Positions 25,136 to 34,335 of a stretch of DNA of 64,000 bases are shown one piece after another (positions within the stretch are counted from its first letter, which is position 1; the number at the start of each line of letters is the position of its first letter). The stretch covers positions 1 to 64,000 of the forward strand of contig JADZCA010000024.1 in assembly GCA_020851795.1 (NCBI GenBank), written 5' to 3'. A program made the position numbers and the translations under genes. The DNA comes from Planctomycetota bacterium. Its GTDB lineage: Bacteria; Planctomycetota; PLA2; JAEUHO01. The notes below the pieces were generated by a model, which saw nothing but the letters and a program-made list of their open reading frames with translations, did not search any database and had not been told where the DNA came from.

Positions 25136-27012
25136 GGCGCCAGCCCCCGGCGAACCTCGAGGATTGGCGCGAGAAGCCCCTCCAAGTCCGACGGCAGGAG
25201 CGCCGCCCCGTCCGGGGCCTTCGCGAGATCCCTCACGAACTGGTCGACGCGGTCGACCTTCGCGGGGTCCCGGTCGAGTGCGCGCAGGAGGGACTCGAGC
25301 AGGTCCGCCTCGCCAAGGCCGGCGACGTGGCCGACTTGGGTGTCCTCCGACCCCTCGGACGACCCGCGCAGCAGCCGCTGTACGTCGAGCCCGCTGTCGG
25401 CGAGGAGGAGCAGGAGGAAGCGAACGACCTGCCGACGGTCCCCCAGTGCCGAGCGCAGGAGGCGCTCGCGGCGGTCGGCCGGCATCCCGGTCGCCGGGAG
25501 GTTCACGACGAACTCGTCCTCGAGCGTCCGCCCCTCATGGTGAACGACGACCGAGAAGGCGAAGAAGGTCGTCAGACCCTCGAAGGGCGATGTCCCCAGG
25601 TCGATCGCGGGCGCGGGCGATGTCGGCCACGGAGCCGCCGTGGCCCGCGCACGTGTGACCGGCCGTACTCGGAGCACCGCGCCAGCGGGGATCGTGGCAT
25701 CGAAGCCGCCAGGGATGAGGACGCGAACCCGGAAGGCGCTCGCCGCATCGCCGGGGGACACATCGAGGGACAGGCCGCCTTCCGCCACTGCAGTTCGAAC
25801 TACCTCCCTGCGGCGCTCGAGCTCGCGCTGGACGGCGTCCCCGGGGACATCAACCGCCGGGACTTCGTAGCGCTGGAGCAGCCCCCGCAGACCGACTTGG
25901 CCATCCGCTCCCCCGAGCGCGGCATCGACGCCGCACTTGCCCTTGGTGCCCCGCAGTTCGACCAGGAACTCAACCCCGTCGCCGAAGAGTGAGCCGGTCG
26001 CGTTCGCTGACCCGGTCCAGATCGTCGCGTATCGGCCCTGGTCCGCGACGTAGAGCTTCGCGTGCAGCCCGGCGAGCGGAGTCGGACCGTCGCTTTGGGC
26101 CTCGGACGGCTCACCCTCCGCCTGGGGCGCCAGCACGAAGACGTCGCCGAACCGTCGGAGATCGTCGCCGGGAACGCCCGTCACCGCGTCTGCACGGGAG
26201 ACGAGAATGTCGCCTGCCCCGGGCTCAGACATGCGTCGCAGCGCGGGAGGGGAGAGGAAGGGCGAGACGACCAGCAGGCGGTCCACGCGCCGGTGGTCGA
26301 ACCCCGTCCACTCCGGGTGCTTCTTCTGTGGCTTGCCCAGCGCGTTCCAGAGCGAGCGCCCGAGCGGCTGGAAGCGGAAGTCCTCGAAGGGTTCCGGGAC
26401 TTCGAACTTCGTGCGGCGAATCTCCCTCGCCACGCGATCGACCGCCGCCTGGACCTGCTCTGCGACCGGCTGCCGGAGCGCCAAGCGGGGCAGTGCCGTC
26501 AGGAAGTCGGCCAGTGCGGGGCCCTGTCGGGTTTCGCTCTCCCCGTCGCGCACGTCCCCCTCCAAGACGAGGAGGGTGTCCCAGGATCGATCGAAGGTCA
26601 GGTTCCGGGTGGACACGAGCACGCGGTAGAGGACGGGCTCGCCGTCCGCCGTGAACCGCAGGACCCAGACCTTCGGGTGGAAGGGTCCGCCGTCGGGCTT
26701 CTTCACCTCGATGACGGACTGCTCGAGCCATCCGAGCAGCCGCTGCTCCGCCGGGGGCACGGACACGTAGCCGGCTTGGCAGAACAGGTGGATGTTGTCG
26801 GCGTGCCTGCGAAGTGACTCCAGGAGCGCCAAGGGGTCGGCTTGCGGTCGCCCATCGGCGTCTTCCCAGTCGAACATCGTGAAGGCGAGCGGTGCGGTCA
26901 GGAGTGAGAGAAGATCGAGCGTGAACGTGGTACACACCGCCTCGCTGAAGGCGTAGCCGCCGGGGGGACGAAGGGCTTCGAGAAACAGGCGACGGTGGCG
27001 AGTCTCGAGCAT
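25132..27012 (-). CDS. Phospholipase-D-like nuclease of the DISARM-linked module
   Basis: This 626-residue protein contains two HxK half-sites of the PLD superfamily: FHPKVWVLRF near residue 108, with RNLTF downstream, and LHAKLYVAD near 315, with TGSANATGSLFG downstream. Two half-sites can form one complete active site, as in PLD nucleases. The C-terminal 200 residues are beta-rich and then helical. It overlaps the DUF6361 gene by one base and the helicase by 4 bp, so the three are translationally coupled. It is much larger than DrmC and is not a duplicate of it. DNA cleavage is the likely role. Confidence 0.85.
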   Translation of the reverse strand: MLETRHRRLFLEALRPPGGYAFSEAVCTTFTLDLLSLLTAPLAFTMFDWEDADGRPQADPLALLESLRRHADNIHLFCQAGYVSVPPAEQRLLGWLEQSVIEVKKPDGGPFHPKVWVLRFTADGEPVLYRVLVSTRNLTFDRSWDTLLVLEGDVRDGESETRQGPALADFLTALPRLALRQPVAEQVQAAVDRVAREIRRTKFEVPEPFEDFRFQPLGRSLWNALGKPQKKHPEWTGFDHRRVDRLLVVSPFLSPPALRRMSEPGAGDILVSRADAVTGVPGDDLRRFGDVFVLAPQAEGEPSEAQSDGPTPLAGLHAKLYVADQGRYATIWTGSANATGSLFGDGVEFLVELRGTKGKCGVDAALGGADGQVGLRGLLQRYEVPAVDVPGDAVQRELERRREVVRTAVAEGGLSLDVSPGDAASAFRVRVLIPGGFDATIPAGAVLRVRPVTRARATAAPWPTSPAPAIDLGTSPFEGLTTFFAFSVVVHHEGRTLEDEFVVNLPATGMPADRRERLLRSALGDRRQVVRFLLLLLADSGLDVQRLLRGSSEGSEDTQVGHVAGLGEADLLESLLRALDRDPAKVDRVDQFVRDLAKAPDGAALLPSDLEGLLAPILEVRRGLAP

Positions 27013-28235
27013 CAGTCAGCACCTTCAAGTCCGTCAAGGATATCGGCGAGGATCCCGCGGGCGATCCGCCAGCGGAAACCCATGGCCCCGACGCCGGCCT
27101 CGCCGCCCCAGATCTCACGGAGCCGTGCGTTCTGGAACCGCGACTGGGTCCCCTTCATCTCGATCTCCCGGTCCCGAACGAGTGTGGAGGGAGTCGGTGC
27201 GTCGAGACTCGCAGGGTTCCACCCCGAGGCAGCCAGCCAGGCGACCCACCTCTCGACGAACAGCCGCGCTCGGGCGGGGATCCTATGCCCCTGCCCTTCG
27301 ACGAGCGGCCAGAAGCCGGCGGGGTTCCACGCGGCCAGCGCAGCACGTCGACTGCGCAGGCGGTCGATCCACTCGAGCGACGCTTGGACGTACTTGTCGG
27401 CTCCGTCGTCGCGGCCCGCCTCGCGGCAGAGCAGCAGGTTGTAGAGCAGAGCTGCCCCCTCCATCGCCTCGCTGAAGCAGCGCGCTTGATCCAGGTCCGA
27501 GTGCAGGTCCGGGCGAAGTTCCTGGGTGCGTCCGAAGTCCCACGCGTACCCGAGCTCGTCGAGCCTGTCCGCGGATCTCCCGTGCCCGACAAACCAGGCG
27601 AGGAGCGACTGGGGAACGCTCATCTCGATCCGACCCTGGAGGTAACGCGCCTCCTTCCTCGGCAGTCGGAAGTCCACACTTTCTGGGAAGCCGGTCGGCG
27701 CGGTGGGGATCTCGGGATCCCACGTGAGGAGCCCGCCGGTGCCCCCAACGACTTCCTTGTCGTCGTTCGTTGGGCGCACGCGGCGGCGCTCGTAGAGCGC
27801 GTCCAGTTGCGTGTGGTACTGATCCTGCATCATGTCCCCGAGGAAGATCCCCCACCGGACGAGACCGGGCCAGTATGTGTTGCTTGGGAGCCTGCGGATA
27901 TTCACGCCCGACTGACGCCCGATGACGCCAGTTTCGTCCAGGCGCTTCAAGACCTCGATCAGGTCGCCCTCGGCCACCCGCGCCTTCCTCGCGATCTCGC
28001 TGGCCGCGACCCGCTTTTCCTCGAGACGCCGATAGATCCACGGGACAAAGAGGTAGTAGCGGGCCCGCGTCTGCGGGACGATCGTGCCGGGGAAGAAGCG
28101 GTCGGACAGCGCGTCCCGGATCGGTGCGAGCCCGAGCTCGTCCCGCGTGTCCTGCTCCTTGAACAGGTCGATGACGTCGAGCATCGCCCGACGTTCCGAC
28201 TCCGAGTAGTCGAGCCAGGTGAATGAGGAGGCCAC
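27012..28235 (-). CDS. DUF6361 family protein
   Basis: A 407-residue protein. The N-terminus FTWLDYSESERRAMLDVIDL followed by DELGLAPIRDALSDRFFPGT and QTRARYYLFVPWIY is characteristic of DUF6361, a family recurrently encoded beside PLD-like nucleases and helicases in defence islands. Residues 90-140 look like a winged HTH (ASEIARKARVAEGDLIEVL). It starts at a GTG three bases after drmC, which links the DISARM core to the following genes. Its biochemical role is unknown; the HTH suggests DNA recognition or regulation. Confidence 0.85.
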   Translation of the reverse strand: MASSFTWLDYSESERRAMLDVIDLFKEQDTRDELGLAPIRDALSDRFFPGTIVPQTRARYYLFVPWIYRRLEEKRVAASEIARKARVAEGDLIEVLKRLDETGVIGRQSGVNIRRLPSNTYWPGLVRWGIFLGDMMQDQYHTQLDALYERRRVRPTNDDKEVVGGTGGLLTWDPEIPTAPTGFPESVDFRLPRKEARYLQGRIEMSVPQSLLAWFVGHGRSADRLDELGYAWDFGRTQELRPDLHSDLDQARCFSEAMEGAALLYNLLLCREAGRDDGADKYVQASLEWIDRLRSRRAALAAWNPAGFWPLVEGQGHRIPARARLFVERWVAWLAASGWNPASLDAPTPSTLVRDREIEMKGTQSRFQNARLREIWGGEAGVGAMGFRWRIARGILADILDGLEGAD

Positions 28236-28238
28236 GCG

Positions 28239-29105
28239 TTAGGTCCCTCCCATGACAGGCCCCCGAGGCAGGGGCATCTCGCACAAGGATCCGTCCCTCG
28301 CCAGATTGCCGAACTGTGCAACCAACGACCGAGCCAGGCTCGCGCTCTCGACGACGACGCCGACCTCGACGTTGCGGTGCTGAGCAGCCTCGGTGAAGTT
28401 GGCGGATGTGACGAAGGCGACCTGCTCGTCGATCACTACGCACTTGGCGTGCATCGAGGCGCGGACGGGACCGGCGACGACGAGCGAGCGAGGGTCGTAG
28501 AGCACCCGGGGGAGCAGTCGGCCAGGCCAGATGTCTGCCCGGAAGCGACGGGCGAAGTCGGCGATGACAGCCTCGGGAGCACGGGACACGTCAGCGGAGG
28601 GGTGGACGTTGACGACCACCGTTACGTCAAGCGGGTCGCCGCGGTCGAGGCGAGCGGCGAGCGGGTGGAAGATCGCCCGGGCCTTCTCGCCGCCATCGAG
28701 GGCGAACGACGCGATCAGGACGCTGCGTCGCGCGCGGGAGAATAGTTCCTGGATCACGATCGCCGTGTCGCGGTTGAGGCTTCCCTCCGCCTCGGGGCCG
28801 GACCAGACAAGGTCCGCCCGGGGGGCACCGACACCGGCACTCCCCCTCTCGGCGAGGACGAGGTCGAGGGCTGCGGCGGCAGCCTGCGACCCGGCCCCAA
28901 CGGCGGTCTGCCCCACGGCAGCTGAAGTCGGGGCCCCCGGGAGCCCCAGCGCGTTCAGCGCGGCGGCCACGCGCACGCCGACGCCATCGGGCACGATCGG
29001 CGCTAGGTCCGCGGCAGTGCAGGGGAGTCGAAGTGCTCCTGTGCGAAGGCGACACATGAGGTGATCGAGGACGGGGCTGGAGAGGGCGACGAGGGCGTCC
29101 GTCAT
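28239..29105 (-). CDS. drmC: DISARM phospholipase-D-like protein DrmC
   Basis: DrmC is the PLD-like component found in both DISARM classes. It has 288 residues and a clear HxK site, MHAKCVVIDEQVAFVTSANF (H about 216), preceded by a helical N-terminal domain with a possible helix-hairpin-helix-like stretch (VPDGVGVRVAAALNALGLPG). The start at 29105 overlaps the drmB stop by 4 bp (ATGA); longer readings of this frame lie inside drmB and are rejected. The order and strand match class 1 DISARM. DrmC is reported to be dispensable for protection in some systems. Confidence 0.85.
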   Translation of the reverse strand: MTDALVALSSPVLDHLMCRLRTGALRLPCTAADLAPIVPDGVGVRVAAALNALGLPGAPTSAAVGQTAVGAGSQAAAAALDLVLAERGSAGVGAPRADLVWSGPEAEGSLNRDTAIVIQELFSRARRSVLIASFALDGGEKARAIFHPLAARLDRGDPLDVTVVVNVHPSADVSRAPEAVIADFARRFRADIWPGRLLPRVLYDPRSLVVAGPVRASMHAKCVVIDEQVAFVTSANFTEAAQHRNVEVGVVVESASLARSLVAQFGNLARDGSLCEMPLPRGPVMGGT

Positions 29106-30931
29106 GACGTCCCCGCCGGAAGCCCGAAGAGGGCGCAGTCGGGGTCGCGCAGGGTCGGGATGACGAGCGCCCGGTCCAAGTGCTGGTTGAAGCGCTCGCA
29201 GCTCGTCTCGGCGATCAGAAGGCAGCCGTGACAGGCGGCGCCATGCAGGAATCGGTCCTCGTAGGCCTGGTCGGGCTCGTGCTCGGCGCACACCGGGTCG
29301 TTGGAGCAGAGTCGCCCCGCGGCGAGGGCACGCTCCACGTGGTGCTCGATCTGGCGGCCCACCTCGACGAGCCCGCCGAGCGTCCCCTCCGAGCCCGATC
29401 CCCCCGTGTAGAGGAGGATTCCGTGCCCGTCGGGGCCGGCGTAGACGCGCTCGCGGATCGCGCTCGCCGTGTACCCGCACGAGAGGGACACCTCCGTGAT
29501 CAGGAGGTGGGCGAGGGAGTGAAGCGCGAAGAAGGGCAGGCCCGGGAACTGGGCCTTGAGCACGCCGTGCGTCTTGCGCCAAGTGTCGAACGCCGCCTCG
29601 AGCTTGCGGCCGCGTGCCACGACCGTGGGCCGAGCGAGCCACGCCGTAATCGCCGAGTCCGCGACGCCCAAGAACACGCCTTCCCCCTTGTTGTCGATCG
29701 CCGGGAGCCAGCGCAGGTCGTGCGAGATCCGGGCGCGCTCAACGCCAAGACTCAGGTCCCCGTTGACATCCGGGGCTGCGGCCTCGAATCGCGTGAAGCC
29801 GACTTGGGCCACCACCTCCCGAAGCCGGTCCACGAGGACGATCCGGTCGATGACGGCGGACAAGTGCGAAGCAAGGCCCGTCGTTTGCCGCGCCCGTGCG
29901 GAGAACTGGACCTCGTCCCGCAGGATCGCGGGTGGCGCGGCGTGGTTCGTCCGCCGCAGCGTTCGCACCTCGACCGACTTCACCGGCTCGGGGACCGGCT
30001 CCTTCCCTGTCCGTCGCCGCTCGATCTCGCGCCAGACGTCCGCCGCGACGAAGCCCTCCAGAGCCCTCTTGACCTTAGGCTTCCGCCGCTCGCGCTCGAT
30101 GTCCTCGACGCCGGAGACCTCCGCCAGGAAGTCCTCGTACACCCCCTCGACGGCGTCCCGCAAAGCCGCCGCGTCATCGGGGATCGAAATGACGGACTGG
30201 ACCTGGGGGAAGTACGCGTTGCTCGCGGAGCGAGTGAGCAGCCGGTTCGCCTCGCTGCACGTCTCACGCTCGAAGCCGCCGAGCCACGGCATCTCCCCGC
30301 GGCAGGTGCCAAGCACGCGATCCTTGATGATCGCCGCGTCGGCGAGCTGGCGCGGCGGGCCCCCGCGCTCCCGCCGGACGTAGATCTCGGCGAAGTCGTT
30401 GCCCGCCCCTCCCTCGTCGAGCCAGAGCATCTCGCCGCGGTCTGCTCCGACGAACGCGTACCAGTCGATGTCGCTGATGTGCCCCCGCCGGCAAGCCTGG
30501 ACGAACCGCACGGGGACGACGTCCACCTTCTTGCGGTCGTCGCCGATCCACTTGCCGCCGTCGAGGTGCTTCCCGGGGACCAGCGGCCTCGTGCGGTAGA
30601 CCCTCCCGGCGCGCTCGATCGTGCGGTCCACCTGGGCCAGGTACCACGTCGGGAACTCGACGACGCCGACGTGCGCCATCCGCGCCCCGGGCGCGTCGTC
30701 CTCGACGGGGGGGGCGAAGAACCGCACGCTCGGCAGCGTGAGGATCTCGCAGACCTTCGCCTTGAGCCGGTCCTCGACGATCGGTTCGCGGTGATCGACG
30801 CCGTGCCACAGTTCCAGCCCGCCCACGAGGACCGACCGGTCCACGAGGTCCAGCATGGCGCCCGGGCCGAACGTCGTGATGAGCTGGCTGCGGCGCAGCT
30901 CGCCCACGGGGTGCGGACGGGCCTTGCTCAC
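29102..30931 (-). CDS. drmB: DISARM DUF1998 protein DrmB
   Basis: DrmB works with the DrmA helicase to sense and block incoming phage DNA. This copy has 609 residues with N-terminal RRSQLITTFGPGAMLDLVD, a cysteine in VQACRRGHISDIDW, and a C-terminal DUF1998 region with LSLAHLL-like hydrophobic helices (FALHSLAHLLITEVSLSCGY) and the cysteine cluster C-X5-C plus CHGC, likely zinc-binding. The GTG at 30931 overlaps the drmA stop (GTGA); the frame remains open far upstream but that part is inside drmA. Length and motifs are normal for the family. Confidence 0.9.
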   Translation of the reverse strand: MSKARPHPVGELRRSQLITTFGPGAMLDLVDRSVLVGGLELWHGVDHREPIVEDRLKAKVCEILTLPSVRFFAPPVEDDAPGARMAHVGVVEFPTWYLAQVDRTIERAGRVYRTRPLVPGKHLDGGKWIGDDRKKVDVVPVRFVQACRRGHISDIDWYAFVGADRGEMLWLDEGGAGNDFAEIYVRRERGGPPRQLADAAIIKDRVLGTCRGEMPWLGGFERETCSEANRLLTRSASNAYFPQVQSVISIPDDAAALRDAVEGVYEDFLAEVSGVEDIERERRKPKVKRALEGFVAADVWREIERRRTGKEPVPEPVKSVEVRTLRRTNHAAPPAILRDEVQFSARARQTTGLASHLSAVIDRIVLVDRLREVVAQVGFTRFEAAAPDVNGDLSLGVERARISHDLRWLPAIDNKGEGVFLGVADSAITAWLARPTVVARGRKLEAAFDTWRKTHGVLKAQFPGLPFFALHSLAHLLITEVSLSCGYTASAIRERVYAGPDGHGILLYTGGSGSEGTLGGLVEVGRQIEHHVERALAAGRLCSNDPVCAEHEPDQAYEDRFLHGAACHGCLLIAETSCERFNQHLDRALVIPTLRDPDCALFGLPAGTS

Positions 30932-33900
30932 GAGGCGTCCTCCCCGAGGCCGGCCATGCGCAACAGGACCGACGGCTCGACGTCGCGAAGGCTGCGGTGG
31001 GATCGGAACTTCCGCTCGCGTGCGAGCAGCCGGTCCAACTCGGGGTCGAGCGGGTCGCGAAGGAGCGGCGGCGCATGGCCCACCTCGCGCTGATACTGGA
31101 GCTGTCCCTTGTCCTGGGCGATCGAGGCCCAAGCGTCGAGGAGGTCCGCAGCTCGCGTGCGGAGGTCGGCCGCGAGCGCCTGGGCGTCGGCCTCGGAGAG
31201 CGGCGCGTGGGCGATCCCGCGAGCCGCGAGCGCATCGGCGACGAAGCCGAGTTCGTGCCGGTGGGCGAGCACGCGCTCGGCCCCCCGGGCCTCCGTCAGT
31301 TCCGGGCGGCCGTGGCGGGCCAGTGCGACGACGACCGACGCGAGCCCCCGGTCCACCGCCCGCGGCGAGAACGGGGTCACGCTGGTCGCCTCGACCGCCC
31401 GGTAGAAGGACTCGTGCCACGCCGAGAAGCGCTCGTAGTGCGAGCGGTCGCGGGCGCGGTTGACGTTGAGGAGCGTCACGACAAGTCCCGGGCGCCGCTT
31501 CTCCCGGCCCACACGGCTCGTCGCCTGGATGTACTCGGCGGCGGACTTGGGCTGTCCCGTCACGACCATGAGACCCAAGCGCGTGATGTCGAGACCGACC
31601 GAGATCATGTTCGTCGCGAGGGCTACGTCCACGTGCTCGGACTCGTGCTCGTAGTCGAGCGCGAGGCAGCGCTTGGTGTCCGCGACGCGATGCGTCGGCT
31701 CGCGGCTGGTGAGTTCCCGCGGGAGGTGGAACCGCCTCCGGTCGGCGAACAGGACAGGCTCTGTCGGCTCCACGCGCCGACGCCGTTGGCCGTAGTCGTT
31801 CAGGCGCGAGGCGACCTCGTCCTCGATGATGCGCCGGCTCCCTCCGAGCTCGCGCAGCGAGTTGAAGTATCCGACGAGGGTCATGTAGGGATCGGCGGGG
31901 TTGGGGTCGCGCTTTGCCCGCCGTGCGTCGTCGTACGAGCGCCTCGCCGCGGCGAGTAGGGCCAAGTACGCCCGCAGCAGCACGACCTTCAGGTTCCTCC
32001 CCTGGGCCGCCACGCCGAGGTAGAGGCGGCCTCCAGCCCCTGGCCCGACATGCGCTTTCGAGAAGAAGGTGTCACGCCGGTCCGGCCCCGGGGGCGGGAA
32101 GATCGCGACCTCGCTGCGCGCGAACAACGCACGGATCTGGGCCTGGGCCCGTTTCACGGTCGCGGTCGACGCGACGACCTTCGGACAGAGCGCGGGGCCC
32201 GTCTCCGCCGCACGGCCGCAGAGGGCCTCGATGGCCGTCTCGTAGAGTCCCGCCATTGTTCCCAGGGGCCCGCTGACGAGGTGCAGCTCGTCCTGGATCA
32301 CGAGGGCGGGCGGGGGGAGGTACCCGCCGAGCGGCGTTCCCTTCCCAGGCTCCGCAGCCCCGTAGAAGCCGTCCGGGTCGTGGCGGTCCACGCGTCCCAG
32401 CAGTGCGCCCGCCCTCGCCTCCCAAGGGAGGGCTGCAAACTTGTCCAGCGTGGCGATCAGGAATGCGGGCAGGCGGCGGTAGATCGGCTCGTCAACAGCC
32501 TGCACCGGTAGCCCAAACCGCTGCCGATTGGGCGTGAACTCGCACGTGCGCGAAGCGCAATAGATCCGCAGCTGGTCGGGCACGTCGTCGTTGGGCTGAA
32601 GGTCGAAGCTCCACGGCTCGAACTTCGTCCCGCACCACGGGCAGGTCTCGAGCGGGATCGGCGACGGGCGTGCCTTCGGCTCGCGCTTGTACGCCTGGAC
32701 CTTCGCGCGCGCGGTCGTCTTTCCGTCGTCGCCCCGCCCCCCCAACCGGTTGGGCGTGGCACTCATGCCCACCCAGAGGCCAATCTCGATCGGCCAGGTC
32801 CCCAACTCGGTCGGACGCCGCTGACGCTCGAGCTCCAGCGCACAGACTAGAGTCGCCGCGCGCCCAAACTGGTCGAGGGTCAGAAGGCGCAGCGTGTACC
32901 GCATAAGGACCGTGACACCCGACGAACGCGGCGATGGGTCGCGCAGCCGCCGCAGGGCGATCGAGAAGGCGGCAAGCCCCAGGTACGCCTCGGTTTTTCC
33001 GCCGCCCGTCGGGAAGAAGAGAAGGTCGACGACCCGACGGTCAGGGTGGTCAGGGTCGGCGAGTCCTCGAACGTTCAGAAGGAAGAACGCCAACTGGAAC
33101 GGGCGCCAGGCCGGGGCATCGACGCGCTCCGGGTCGCGGTCGGGACGCTCCTGTGCGGCCCGCTGCCGGATAGCCCGCGCGACGGCACGGTTCGCGATCC
33201 GAAACGCCTCAAATACCTTCGGGTCCGAGAGCGAGTCGATGCCCTCCTCCATGCGCCGGGCCGCGCGCCTCGCGTCCTCGACCAACTGCAGTCGGGCGTT
33301 GCGGTGGCTCTCCGCCTGAGCGCTCGCACGCGCATGCTCGTCGATCCAGGCCGAGTAGAGCAAGACAAGCGGAGACGCGCCTTCCCGAATCGTGGCCGCG
33401 TCCGTCGCGCGCGAGAGAGCCTCCATGTCGAGCGTTACGTTGCGCAGGTCATCCCGCGACTCGACTCGATCCACGAACGTGGCGGGCAGCCAGTCGGTGG
33501 CGACCTCTGTGCAACGCTCGCCCTCCAGCGCCCATCGAGCCGACACGTTGTGCCCGACGGCATACTCGACGGCGTCAGAGAACTGCAGGGCAGCAATGGC
33601 GAGGTCGGGATCGAGCGCGGCGGCCAAAGCGAGTGGATCGGGCCGGGCGATGAATGGGACCTCCGCGCGCAGGCGGAGCTTCGCCTGAAACACAAACGCG
33701 GTGTCGCGCGGGGCATCCTCGGGCGGCGCCGCACGGCGATTGACGAGGAAAACCGTGACAGCTCGCGTGCCCGGCGCCGGCGCTCCCGGGACGCCCGCGG
33801 GCCAGGAGGTCGCGCGTGAGACCACCACGAGTTCGAGGCCGTCGCTCGACGGGACCGACACCGGTGGAACTGCGGGCCCTCCGTCGAGGGGAAGCGGGAT

Positions 33901-34335
33901 CTCCTCGTGACGGGCACGCCGCCGCCAGACGGGAGGCGCCCCATCGCGGGCTTCGGGGCTGTAGTCCCCCCACTCGACGGTCGCCCGGATCTGCGTGCAA
34001 GCCGCCGGAGCAAGGAACGAAAGCCCCATCGAGGACGCAAAAAAGGCACGCCGTGCGACCGGGCGCTCCAACTCAGCTGCGTCGTCGCGAGCGCCCTCGT
34101 CGCCCCCCGCATCCATGCTCTCGGGTGGCTCGTCGTCCGCACGAGCGCGTGTCGGGCCCTCGAATGGCGCCAGGAAACCGGTCAGGTACCACTGCGACGG
34201 CGCCTCGGGTAGCACTTCAGCGAGCAGTTGAGCGTCGGTCGGCAACGAGGCATCGGGGCCCACGAGGTCTAGGCGCATTGCCTCCACGAGGCGGGCACGA
34301 ACTTCGGAGGAGGTGGATGTTGCACCAGGGGTCAT
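30928..34335 (-). CDS. drmA: DISARM helicase DrmA
   Basis: This 1135-residue superfamily 2 helicase is the core DISARM translocase. Walker A is FPTGGGKTEAYLGLAAF near residue 440. The DELH Walker B (VIQDELHLVSGPLG) is near 680, and SATPNRLGG and ASTATVKRAQAQIRALF are present. The C-terminal motifs are ATNMISVGLDITRLGLMVVT and EYIQATSRVGR. The N-terminal 400 residues are the family-specific domain. It overlaps drmMI by 4 bp at its start and drmB at its end. All helicase motifs appear intact, so the protein should be active. Confidence 0.92.
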   Translation of the reverse strand: MTPGATSTSSEVRARLVEAMRLDLVGPDASLPTDAQLLAEVLPEAPSQWYLTGFLAPFEGPTRARADDEPPESMDAGGDEGARDDAAELERPVARRAFFASSMGLSFLAPAACTQIRATVEWGDYSPEARDGAPPVWRRRARHEEIPLPLDGGPAVPPVSVPSSDGLELVVVSRATSWPAGVPGAPAPGTRAVTVFLVNRRAAPPEDAPRDTAFVFQAKLRLRAEVPFIARPDPLALAAALDPDLAIAALQFSDAVEYAVGHNVSARWALEGERCTEVATDWLPATFVDRVESRDDLRNVTLDMEALSRATDAATIREGASPLVLLYSAWIDEHARASAQAESHRNARLQLVEDARRAARRMEEGIDSLSDPKVFEAFRIANRAVARAIRQRAAQERPDRDPERVDAPAWRPFQLAFFLLNVRGLADPDHPDRRVVDLLFFPTGGGKTEAYLGLAAFSIALRRLRDPSPRSSGVTVLMRYTLRLLTLDQFGRAATLVCALELERQRRPTELGTWPIEIGLWVGMSATPNRLGGRGDDGKTTARAKVQAYKREPKARPSPIPLETCPWCGTKFEPWSFDLQPNDDVPDQLRIYCASRTCEFTPNRQRFGLPVQAVDEPIYRRLPAFLIATLDKFAALPWEARAGALLGRVDRHDPDGFYGAAEPGKGTPLGGYLPPPALVIQDELHLVSGPLGTMAGLYETAIEALCGRAAETGPALCPKVVASTATVKRAQAQIRALFARSEVAIFPPPGPDRRDTFFSKAHVGPGAGGRLYLGVAAQGRNLKVVLLRAYLALLAAARRSYDDARRAKRDPNPADPYMTLVGYFNSLRELGGSRRIIEDEVASRLNDYGQRRRRVEPTEPVLFADRRRFHLPRELTSREPTHRVADTKRCLALDYEHESEHVDVALATNMISVGLDITRLGLMVVTGQPKSAAEYIQATSRVGREKRRPGLVVTLLNVNRARDRSHYERFSAWHESFYRAVEATSVTPFSPRAVDRGLASVVVALARHGRPELTEARGAERVLAHRHELGFVADALAARGIAHAPLSEADAQALAADLRTRAADLLDAWASIAQDKGQLQYQREVGHAPPLLRDPLDPELDRLLARERKFRSHRSLRDVEPSVLLRMAGLGEDAS

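Noticed and set aside
28239..29642. An N-terminal extension of drmC of about 180 residues
   Set aside because: It is drmB read out of frame; the ATG at 29105 makes an ATGA overlap typical of this operon.
29102..31420. An N-terminal extension of drmB of about 160 residues
   Set aside because: The extension lies entirely inside drmA in a wrong frame; the GTG at 30931 makes a GTGA overlap and begins the family sequence.
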